DNA of 28,760 nucleotides, from positions 1-28,760 of the forward strand of contig JAVCBZ010000023.1 of the NCBI GenBank assembly GCA_030765735.1, read 5' to 3'. A program made the position numbers and the translations under genes. This DNA is from Candidatus Susulua stagnicola (GTDB taxonomy: Bacteria; Omnitrophota; Gorgyraeia; Duberdicusellales; 4484-171). Position 1 is the first letter of the stretch; every line of letters begins with the position of its first letter. Below are positions 21,879 to 28,760 of this stretch, one piece after another. Below the pieces are notes generated by a model. It saw nothing but the letters and a program-made list of their open reading frames with translations. It made no database searches and was not told the DNA's origin.

Positions 21879-23273
21879 ATGTTAAAAATCTATAATTCTT
21901 TAACTAAGTCGAAAGACCTTTTTACTCCTCAAGAAGAATCTCTGGTGAAGTTTTACACTTGCGGAGTTACGGTTTACGATGATTGTCATATTGGCCATGC
22001 TAGAAGTCTTTATATCTTTGAGGTTATTAGAAGATATTTAAAATATCAGGGTTATAAGGTTCAGTTTGTAAGGAATATCACTGACATTGATGACAAGATT
22101 ATAAACCGAGCTAAGGAACTAGGGATTAATTGGAAGGAGTTAGTTGATAACTATATTGATAGATACTATCAAGATTTAAAATCTTTAGGTATTAGCAAAG
22201 CTGATAAAGAGCCTCGAGCTACTGAGAATGTAGGAGAAATGGTCAAGTATATTGAGAAGTTAATTGATAAAGATTATGCTTATATAACTAGTACTGGAGT
22301 TTATTTTAGTGTAAGAAAGCTTAAAGATTACGGTAAGCTTTCCGGGCAAAGCATTGATAAGATGAAAGAAGGCATTAGGATATCCAAAGATGAAACTAAA
22401 GAAGATCCTCTAGATTTTGTTCTTTGGAAGATGGCTAAAGAAGGGGAACCTTCTTGGCCGAGTCCTTGGGGAGAGGGGAGACCAGGTTGGCATATTGAGT
22501 GCTCGGTGATGAGTCAAAAATATTTAAAGACTGATACCTTAGACATTCATGGTGGAGGAAGAGATTTAATCTTTCCTCATCATGAGAATGAATGTGCTCA
22601 GGCTGAAAGTTTAACTGGCAAGGTTTTTGCTAATTATTGGATGCATCATGGTCTTCTAACTATTAATAGTAAAAAAATGTCTAAGTCCTCGGGAAATTTT
22701 GTTACTATTGCAGATGCAATAAAAAGATATTCTGCCGATATTTTAAAGATATTTTATTTGCAAGCTCATTATTCTAGTTCAGTAGATTTTTCTGATGAAA
22801 GAATGGAAGAAGCGAAAAAAGCTTGTGAAAGAATTCAGATATTTATGAATCGGATATTTTCAATAAAGAAAATTAAAAAAAACAAAGACATTCCAGAACT
22901 ATCAACTCAATTTAAAGATAAATTCATTGAAGCCATGAACGATGATTTTAATATGCCAAAAGGCTTAGCTGTTTTATTTGACATAATTAGTACTAGCAAT
23001 AAGATTTTAGACACAGAAGATGAAGTTGAAGTTAAATTGGTAGGGATTAGGGATCTGGCTAGTGATATTTTAGATATTTTTGGAATTAATCCTAGATCAG
23101 GGAAGAGTGCTGTAATATCGGAAAAAGATATTGAAGGGTTAATAAAAACAAGGAATGAATATAAACAGCAGAAAAAGTATAAGGAAGCTGATGAGATAAG
23201 AAAGCAATTGGAAATTCAGGGAATAATTCTAGAAGATACAAAAGATGGCACCACTTACAGGAGTAAATTGTGA
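21879..23273 (+). CDS. cysS: Cysteinyl-tRNA synthetase
   Basis: This class I synthetase charges tRNA-Cys. The N-terminus has the zinc-ligand Cys in FYTCGVTVYD (C28) and the signature HIGH at 37-40 (CHIGHARS). The further zinc ligands lie in GWHIECSVMS and FPHHENECAQAE. The second signature KMSKS is in INSKKMSKSSGNF near 266-271. A helical anticodon-binding domain and a short C-terminal YKEADEIRKQLEIQGIIL segment follow. Length 464 is standard. It starts one base after the ispF stop, and its own stop overlaps the tmk start. In Bacillus cysS also follows ispD-ispF, with gltX and cysE between. Confidence 0.96.
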   Translation: MLKIYNSLTKSKDLFTPQEESLVKFYTCGVTVYDDCHIGHARSLYIFEVIRRYLKYQGYKVQFVRNITDIDDKIINRAKELGINWKELVDNYIDRYYQDLKSLGISKADKEPRATENVGEMVKYIEKLIDKDYAYITSTGVYFSVRKLKDYGKLSGQSIDKMKEGIRISKDETKEDPLDFVLWKMAKEGEPSWPSPWGEGRPGWHIECSVMSQKYLKTDTLDIHGGGRDLIFPHHENECAQAESLTGKVFANYWMHHGLLTINSKKMSKSSGNFVTIADAIKRYSADILKIFYLQAHYSSSVDFSDERMEEAKKACERIQIFMNRIFSIKKIKKNKDIPELSTQFKDKFIEAMNDDFNMPKGLAVLFDIISTSNKILDTEDEVEVKLVGIRDLASDILDIFGINPRSGKSAVISEKDIEGLIKTRNEYKQQKKYKEADEIRKQLEIQGIILEDTKDGTTYRSKL

Positions 23274-23881
23274 ACAAAAAAAGTTTTTTTATTTCTATTG
23301 AAGGTTTAGAAGGTAGCGGAAAGAGCAGTGTTATTAAGTTTATTGAGAAATTACTGCGAAAGAAAAAAGCTTCTTTTAAAATATATCGTGAACCAGGTTC
23401 AACTAAGATTGGTGAGAAGATAAGAGAAATTCTTCTTGATAATAAGAACAAGAAACTATCAGCTCATACTGAATTGTTGCTTTACCTCGCAGCTCGTACT
23501 CAACTTATTGAAGAAAAATTAGAGAATGATTTAAAAAAGTATGATTTTATTATTTGTGATCGTTTTTTTGATTCAACTCTTGCTTATCAAGGGTTTGCTT
23601 TAGGGTTAGGTAAAATTGTTGAGAGTTCAGTTAAAAAGTTTTCATTAGGATTAACTCCTGACCTAACTTTATTTCTTGATGTATTACCAGCGTTAGGTCT
23701 ATCTAGGTTAAAGACTAAAGACCGTATTGAATCAAGAGATTCAAGCTTTCATAATCGCTTGCGTCAAGGGTATTTAGGATTAGCAAAAAAATATCCGAAC
23801 AGAATAAAGATAATTGATGCTACTGATACATTACCTGAAATTTATCAGCGAATCCAAAAACAATTAGAGAAATTACTTTGA
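23270..23881 (+). CDS. tmk: Thymidylate kinase
   Basis: Tmk phosphorylates dTMP to dTDP. It has Walker A EGLEGSGKSS (11-20), the REPGST loop (40-45), the DRF motif in ICDRFFDSTLAYQG (96-109) and a LID region RLKTKDRIESRD (146-157). Length 203 is normal. The start is GTG at 23270, supported by AGGAG at 23259-23263 six bases upstream and by the four-base overlap with cysS. It overlaps the next gene by four bases. Linkage to the polymerase III clamp-loader subunit is widely conserved. Confidence 0.95.
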   Translation: MNKKSFFISIEGLEGSGKSSVIKFIEKLLRKKKASFKIYREPGSTKIGEKIREILLDNKNKKLSAHTELLLYLAARTQLIEEKLENDLKKYDFIICDRFFDSTLAYQGFALGLGKIVESSVKKFSLGLTPDLTLFLDVLPALGLSRLKTKDRIESRDSSFHNRLRQGYLGLAKKYPNRIKIIDATDTLPEIYQRIQKQLEKLL

Positions 23882-24651
23882 GAGAAGATATTTTAAATTA
23901 TTTCCAAATTTTAGAGAAGAGAAAACTTCTTGGCACATCATACCTTTTTGTTGGTGAAGACGAAAGGACAGTTATGGATGTTATCAAGTCAATTAGTTGT
24001 ACCAAAGAGTTAAGTTTTTGTAATAATTGTTGGGATTGCAAAAGAATAGAGGAAGGTAATCATCCTGATCAATTTATTATTTCACCTGAGGGATTATCAA
24101 TAAAGATTGAATCAATAAGAGAAGGTATAAATTTTTTCTCTCTAAAGAGTTTTCAATTGAAAAGGAAAATTTTGATTATAAAAGATGCCCAAACTCTTAC
24201 TCCAGCTGCAGCTAATGCTTTTTTGAAAACTCTTGAGGAGCCACCTAAGAATTCTTTTATTGCAATTTTAACTTCTAAATTAGATGGTTTGTTGCCAACG
24301 ATGATTTCGCGTTGTCGCAAGATATTTTTACCCTATAAGGAAAAAGAGGTTGATAGAAGCTTAGAAAATAGTGTTTTTGATTTTTTAAAAGGTCAAGATT
24401 TACGATTTACTGATCGCAAGAAATTTTCTTCTTTTCTTTGGGCCTTGGTTATGGTGCTAAGAGATGATCTAATTGCAAAAAGCGGGTGGGTAAATAATCA
24501 GTTGCTTCAAAGCAAGGAACGTGAGATAATCTTAAATTCGTACGATACAGAGGAAATAGATAGTATTTTAAAGGATATTTTAAAGATTTACGGGGCAGTA
24601 AAGAGCATCAATATGAATTTGGCCCTTAATTTAATTCGTTTAAAACTATAA
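23878..24651 (+). CDS. holB: DNA polymerase III delta-prime subunit
   Basis: This is a clamp-loader subunit that helps load the beta sliding clamp. It has the AAA+ fold without an ATP-binding loop: where DnaX has GxxGxGK it reads LFVGEDERTVMD (23-34), typical of delta-prime. Four cysteines (41, 48, 51, 54) followed by GNHPD form the expected zinc site. The AANAFLKTLEEPPKNS segment (111-126) and the SRC arginine-finger motif (144-146) are conserved. The start is TTG at 23878, overlapping the tmk stop; the next in-frame ATG would remove the beginning of the domain. At 257 residues it is shorter than many HolB (about 330), with a reduced C-terminal domain. Confidence 0.85.
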   Translation: MREDILNYFQILEKRKLLGTSYLFVGEDERTVMDVIKSISCTKELSFCNNCWDCKRIEEGNHPDQFIISPEGLSIKIESIREGINFFSLKSFQLKRKILIIKDAQTLTPAAANAFLKTLEEPPKNSFIAILTSKLDGLLPTMISRCRKIFLPYKEKEVDRSLENSVFDFLKGQDLRFTDRKKFSSFLWALVMVLRDDLIAKSGWVNNQLLQSKEREIILNSYDTEEIDSILKDILKIYGAVKSINMNLALNLIRLKL

Positions 24652-24654
24652 ATT

Positions 24655-25449
24655 ATGAGAGTTGCTTTAGTAAGATTAAGAGAATCTGGTCAACCAATAG
24701 TCTATTCTGTTGCTTCTGATATAGCAGTAGGAGACTGTGTGTTGGTTGAGGCTGATCGGGGTGTTGATTATGGCGAAGTGATTGAGGTTAACGATACATA
24801 TCCTTGTCCTAAGATAGAGGCTAAAGAAAAAGCTATTAAAAATATCGTTCGTAAGCTATCTCCTGAAGATTTAAAAAAGATAAAAAATAATGAGAAGGAA
24901 GCCAAAGATGCTATGCGCTTATGCTCTCGTAAAGTTCGTGAGTATAAGTTGGCTATGAAATTAGTTGATAGTGAATATTCCTTTGATAAGAAAAAGATAA
25001 TATTTTATTTTACTTCTGAAGGAAGAGTGGATTTTCGAGAGTTGGTTAAAGAATTAGCTAAAATATTTAAGATTCGTATTGAAATGCGTCAGATTGGTGT
25101 TCGAGATGAAGCTCGACTTTTTGGTGGGATTGGATCTTGTGGACAGAAATTGTGTTGCATGAGATTCTTAAAGAATTTTGAACCAGTAAGTATGAAAATG
25201 GCTAAGACTCAAAAATTACCTTTGAGTTCAGGAAAGATTTCAGGGATTTGTGGTCGTCTGATGTGCTGTCTTTTTTATGAATATAAAAATTATCGTGAGT
25301 TATCTAAAGGCTTGCCTAAAGAAGGTCAGACTTTTGAGACTACTCAAGGTAAGGGTAAAGTTACTTCAATAAATGTTTTAAAAAGACTTGCTTGTGTTGA
25401 GCTAGAAGATGGTAGGATAGAGAAAGTTTTTTTTAAGGATAATGAGTAA
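24655..25449 (+). CDS. ricT: PSP1-domain protein RicT (YaaT)
   Basis: RicT belongs to the PSP1 family. In Bacillus RicA-RicF-RicT form an iron-sulfur complex that assists RNase Y in mRNA processing. Conserved segments include GDCVLVEADRGVDYGEVIEV (26-45), EMRQIGVRDEARLFGGIGSCG (143-163), and a cysteine set at 162, 167, 168 and 199, 204, 205 (GQKLCC and GRLMCC), which would bind the cluster. Length 264 is normal. ricA and ricF homologues are not adjacent, so a stand-alone role is possible. It starts three bases after holB, has no visible ribosome-binding site, and overlaps metG by eight bases. Confidence 0.93.
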   Translation: MRVALVRLRESGQPIVYSVASDIAVGDCVLVEADRGVDYGEVIEVNDTYPCPKIEAKEKAIKNIVRKLSPEDLKKIKNNEKEAKDAMRLCSRKVREYKLAMKLVDSEYSFDKKKIIFYFTSEGRVDFRELVKELAKIFKIRIEMRQIGVRDEARLFGGIGSCGQKLCCMRFLKNFEPVSMKMAKTQKLPLSSGKISGICGRLMCCLFYEYKNYRELSKGLPKEGQTFETTQGKGKVTSINVLKRLACVELEDGRIEKVFFKDNE

Positions 25450-26992
25450 GTTTTATCTCTCAACCCCTCTTTACTACGTAAACGCTAATCCTCATATTGG
25501 TCATGCTTATACTAATATCATAGCTGATACTATGGCTCGTTATAAGCGAGCTAAGGGCCAAGAGGTTTTTTTTCTTACTGGTACTGATGAGCATGGTGAG
25601 AAAATAAAACAAGCTGCAGCAGCTGATAATTGTGAGACTAAGGCCTTTGTTGATAAAGGGGCGAAGAGTTTTAAAAATTTATGGGATAAATTGAATATTT
25701 CTTTTGATTCCTTTATTCGCACTACTGATCAGGCTCATATTAAAGTGGTTAAAGAGGTTATAAGTGCTTTAGAGAAAAAAGGAGATATTTATAAAGATAA
25801 GTATAAAGCTTTTTATTGCCTTCCTTGTGAATCTTTTTGGACTGAGTCTCAGATAAAAGAAGTAAACGGTTGTCCGGAATGTAAAGGAGAGGTAGAAGAA
25901 ATTGAAGAGGAGAATTATTTCTTTAAGTTGTCTAAATATGAGCAGTGGCTAAAAGATTACTTAAAAGCTAACCCTTCTTTTGTCATACCTAAAATACGTT
26001 ACAATGAAGTATTAGGTTTTTTGAATAATAATTCTTTGGAGGATCTTTGTATATCTAGACCTAAGAAACGAGTATCCTGGGGGATAGATTTTCCTCTTGA
26101 TGATAATTATGTAGTATATGTTTGGTTTGATGCTTTAATTAATTATATTAGTGGGGCTGGTTATTTTTTAAATAAAGATAATTTTAAAAAATTATGGCCG
26201 GCAGATATTCATTTTATTGGTAAGGATATTTTAAGACATCATGCTATATTTTGGCCAATAATGTTAAAGGCTTTAGATATCCAACCACCAAAGCGAGTAT
26301 GTGCTCATGGTTGGTGGAAAAAGGATGAAAAAAAGATATCAAAGTCTAGAGGAAATATTGTTAATCCTCTAGAACTTCTTGAGAATTTAAGTGTATCTTT
26401 AAGTGGTAATGAAGATGCAGCTGTAAATGGATTTCGATACTTTCTTCTTAGAGAAATTCCAGTTGGGTTAGACGGAAACTTTTCTTGGGAGGCTTTAGTA
26501 GGTAGAATTAATTCTGATTTAGCTAATGATTTAGGCAATTTAGTTTTTAGAACTTTGAATATGACTGAGAAGTATTTAGAGGCCGAAGTTTCTTCTCATT
26601 GTTCCTCACCAAAAGAGTTCCAAGGTTGCTTGGACAATTTAACTAATAATTATACTATCCATATGGATAATAGTGAGTTCTCTTTAGCTTTAGAGGAGAT
26701 ATTTGCTTTTGTTAGGGTAATTAATAAGTATATTGAGGACACTAAACCTTGGGTTTTATGGAAGGAGAAAAAAATAAAAGAAATAGGAGAGTTTCTTTAT
26801 CAGCTTTGTGAAGGAATTCGAATAATTGCTTTGTATCTTTATCCAGTTATGCCTAAGATTGCAGAGTTAATATATAGACAATTAGGGGTAGAGACTAAGT
26901 CTTTTTCTTTGACTGAGAGTTCTTGGGGTAAGGTTTTAAGTTTTTTAATAAAGAAAGAAGCACCTCTTTTTCCGCGTATAGATGTTAATTGA
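25442..26992 (+). CDS. metG: Methionyl-tRNA synthetase
   Basis: This enzyme charges initiator and elongator tRNA-Met. Signature HIGH is at 18-21 (NPHIGHAYTN) and the KMSKS equivalent is KISKS (298-302). One four-cysteine zinc knuckle is present: C126, C129, C144 and C147. The anticodon-binding helical domain follows. At 516 residues it ends after this domain and lacks the C-terminal tRNA-binding (EMAP/Arc1p-like) extension of longer bacterial versions. It overlaps ricT by 8 bases and tatD by 11. The metS-tatD pair also occurs in Bacillus. Confidence 0.96.
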   Translation: MSKFYLSTPLYYVNANPHIGHAYTNIIADTMARYKRAKGQEVFFLTGTDEHGEKIKQAAAADNCETKAFVDKGAKSFKNLWDKLNISFDSFIRTTDQAHIKVVKEVISALEKKGDIYKDKYKAFYCLPCESFWTESQIKEVNGCPECKGEVEEIEEENYFFKLSKYEQWLKDYLKANPSFVIPKIRYNEVLGFLNNNSLEDLCISRPKKRVSWGIDFPLDDNYVVYVWFDALINYISGAGYFLNKDNFKKLWPADIHFIGKDILRHHAIFWPIMLKALDIQPPKRVCAHGWWKKDEKKISKSRGNIVNPLELLENLSVSLSGNEDAAVNGFRYFLLREIPVGLDGNFSWEALVGRINSDLANDLGNLVFRTLNMTEKYLEAEVSSHCSSPKEFQGCLDNLTNNYTIHMDNSEFSLALEEIFAFVRVINKYIEDTKPWVLWKEKKIKEIGEFLYQLCEGIRIIALYLYPVMPKIAELIYRQLGVETKSFSLTESSWGKVLSFLIKKEAPLFPRIDVN

Positions 26993-27743
26993 TTCGCATT
27001 GTCATCTTAATTCACTTTCTAAAATTGCCAGAGAGGACGTAATGTCATCTTCTGGCTCTGGCTATTGTTTTATCGATTCGAGTATTGATTTAAATAGTTC
27101 TAAACTTTCTTTAGAGATTTCAAGTCAAAATGATTTTGTTTATAGTGCTTTGGGATTTCATCCTTTTTCTTTAAAAACCTTTTCTCAAGAGGTATTAAAA
27201 GAATATGAAAAACTTATTGATACTAATAAAAAGATAATAGCTATTGGAGAAATTGGATTAGATTATAAGGCTAACTTTTCTGTTGAAAATCAAGAAGATG
27301 TTTTATCGGCTTTTATAGAGTTAGCAAAGAATAGGAATTTGCCAATTATGATACATAATCGTTGGCAGGATAATAAAATTTTGGATATCTTAGATAATTT
27401 TTATTCAGATTATAGCAAGGTAGTTTTTCATTGTTTTTCATCTGGTCCAGACTTTTTAGCCAAAATTATTGAAAGAAAAGGGTTTGTATCTTTTTCCCTT
27501 AATATTTTAAGGAAAAAACAGGAAATTATCCAGTCTTTAGTTAATTGCCCAAACAACAATTTGCTTCTTGAGACTGATTCTCCTTATATGAGATTAGCTG
27601 GTAAACCTTCAATGCCTTTAGACATTGTTAAGACTTATAAAACAGCAGCTGAAATTAAAGCTATTAGTCAAGAAGAGCTAGAAAGGGAAGTTTCTTTGAA
27701 TATAGGAAAGTTATTTCCTGAGATTATAAAAGGTAAACAATGA
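26982..27743 (+). CDS. tatD: TatD-family metal-dependent hydrolase
   Basis: A TIM-barrel hydrolase of the TatD family, members of which have 3'-exonuclease activity on DNA. Metal ligands are visible: H6 and H8 in DSHCHL (4-9), E90 in GEIGLD (89-94), H125 in IMIHNR, H150 in VVFHCFS and D199 in ETDSP. Length 253 is normal. The start is the ATG in the last bases of metG. A related family role in quality control or in DNA repair has been suggested for TatD; the sequence does not decide between them. Its stop overlaps the mtnA start (ATGA). Confidence 0.93.
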   Translation: MLIDSHCHLNSLSKIAREDVMSSSGSGYCFIDSSIDLNSSKLSLEISSQNDFVYSALGFHPFSLKTFSQEVLKEYEKLIDTNKKIIAIGEIGLDYKANFSVENQEDVLSAFIELAKNRNLPIMIHNRWQDNKILDILDNFYSDYSKVVFHCFSSGPDFLAKIIERKGFVSFSLNILRKKQEIIQSLVNCPNNNLLLETDSPYMRLAGKPSMPLDIVKTYKTAAEIKAISQEELEREVSLNIGKLFPEIIKGKQ

Positions 27744-28760
27744 GGGCTATAGAATTTAAAAATAATCAATTATTTTATATTGATCAAACTAAGTTACCAG
27801 TAAAAGAGGTTTGGAAAGAGTGTAAGAGTTTAAATAGTGGCTATAAAGCTATAGGAGAGTTACAAGTAAGAGGGGCTCCTTTAATTGGAGTTTTTGCTGC
27901 TTATTGTATCTATATACACTTTAAAAATAAATCTTTAACTATTAATAAATTTTTAATTGAATTTAGGAGATCTCTAAGATATCTCAAATCTTGTCGTCCG
28001 ACAGCAGTTAATTTAGCCTGGGCTTTAGAAAGATTAGATCAGGTTGTATTAAAAAATAAAAACAATAATAAGAGCCTCGATCAATTAAAAAGAATAATTT
28101 TAAACGAAGCTAAAGCAATTAATCAAGAGGATATTCAACTTTGTGAGAATATGGCTAAATATGGAGTTGGGTTTATGAAAAAAGGCGACAGTATTCTAAC
28201 CCATTGCAATGCCGGATTCCTAGCTACTTCTGGAGATGGAACAGCTATAGCGGTTATTTATAAAGCTTATGAACGTTACAAGGATATAAGAGTTTATAGT
28301 GATGAAACAAGACCTTTATTACAAGGTTCACGGCTGAGTGCTTGGGAGTTGAGTAAAAGAGGAGTTCCCGTAACTGTTATTTGTGACAGTATGGTAGCGA
28401 CTTTAATGGAACAAGGAGAAATTGATAAGATTATTGTTGGGGCCGATAGGATTGCTGCTAATGGTGATGCTGCCAATAAGATTGGTACTTACGGTCTAGC
28501 AATATTAGCTAAATATTATAAAATTCCTTTTTATATAGTAGCTCCATTTAGTACTTTTGATTTAAAGTTAAAGAATGGTAAATTAATTCCTATTGAAGAG
28601 AGAAATAAGGATGAAGTAAGAAAGTTAATTAATAAAATAAAAGTTGCTCCTAGCAGAGTAAAAGTTTATAATCCTGCTTTTGATGTAACTCCTAATAAGT
28701 TAATTACTGCTATAATCAGTGATAAGGGAGTAATCAACCCACCGTTTAGAAAGAATATAA
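27740..28760 (+). CDS. mtnA: Methylthioribose-1-phosphate isomerase MtnA (3' end outside the window)
   Basis: MtnA isomerises methylthioribose-1-phosphate to methylthioribulose-1-phosphate in methionine salvage. The reading frame is open for 340 codons to the window edge with no stop. Family motifs are clear: VRGAPLIGV (43-51), the catalytic Cys at 156 in LTHCNAG, DETRPLLQGSRLSAWEL (188-204), the catalytic Asp at 236 in VGADRIAANGDAANKIGTYGLA, and APFSTFDL. NPAFDVTPNKLIT (311-323) near the end shows the protein is nearly complete, since MtnA is about 345-350 residues. It overlaps the tatD stop by four bases. Other salvage genes (mtnK, mtnB, mtnC) are not in view. Confidence 0.95.
   Translation, partial: MRAIEFKNNQLFYIDQTKLPVKEVWKECKSLNSGYKAIGELQVRGAPLIGVFAAYCIYIHFKNKSLTINKFLIEFRRSLRYLKSCRPTAVNLAWALERLDQVVLKNKNNNKSLDQLKRIILNEAKAINQEDIQLCENMAKYGVGFMKKGDSILTHCNAGFLATSGDGTAIAVIYKAYERYKDIRVYSDETRPLLQGSRLSAWELSKRGVPVTVICDSMVATLMEQGEIDKIIVGADRIAANGDAANKIGTYGLAILAKYYKIPFYIVAPFSTFDLKLKNGKLIPIEERNKDEVRKLINKIKVAPSRVKVYNPAFDVTPNKLITAIISDKGVINPPFRKNI

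Overview
The window is low-GC DNA (by eye about a third G+C) with every recognisable gene on the + strand and very tight packing: at least thirteen neighbouring pairs overlap by 1 to 14 bases. The gene content is that of a diderm bacterium, with LolC/E and LolD lipoprotein sorting and an MlaE/MlaF/MlaD lipid transporter. It also carries a gene order best known from Bacillota: mcsA-mcsB-clpC ... radA-yacL-ispD-ispF-cysS and tmk-holB-ricT-metG-tatD. That mix, with RHS and PilZ proteins, suggests an uncultured diderm lineage such as Omnitrophota. This assignment is inference; no rRNA or marker tree is available here.

Layout. Positions 1-2140 are an accessory, partly decayed stretch: the proline-rich end of a gene, an apparently eroded reading frame, a secreted TPR protein broken by an in-frame TAA, two adjacent GC-rich hairpins, a short RHS/YD-repeat fragment and an unknown membrane protein. 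Positions 2151-2887 hold two small PilZ-domain proteins. Positions 2941-6688 encode a DppBCDF-type peptide ABC transporter without a substrate-binding protein in view. A perfect sigma-70 promoter (TTGACA, 17 bp, TATAAT) then drives lysS, placed so close to the ATG that the mRNA should be leaderless. lysS is followed by lolC/E, lolD and a branched-chain aminotransferase.

From 10976 on comes a long housekeeping run: the protein-arginine kinase/ClpC quality-control set (mcsA, mcsB, clpC); an unknown exported protein and mlaE-mlaF-mlaD for lipid traffic between inner and outer membrane; a 24-base periodic repeat that folds into a long hairpin; then radA, a PIN-TRAM protein, the MEP isoprenoid enzymes ispD and ispF, cysS, tmk, the DNA polymerase III delta-prime gene, ricT (PSP1), metG, tatD and mtnA, which runs off the window end.

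The most interesting points are the unknown exported protein embedded in the Mla cluster, the insertion of that lipid-transport module between clpC and radA, the leaderless-type promoter of lysS, the divergent IspF active site, the repeat/hairpin at 18203-18300, and the eroded 5' end of the window. No rRNA, tRNA, CRISPR array or intact transposase gene was found.
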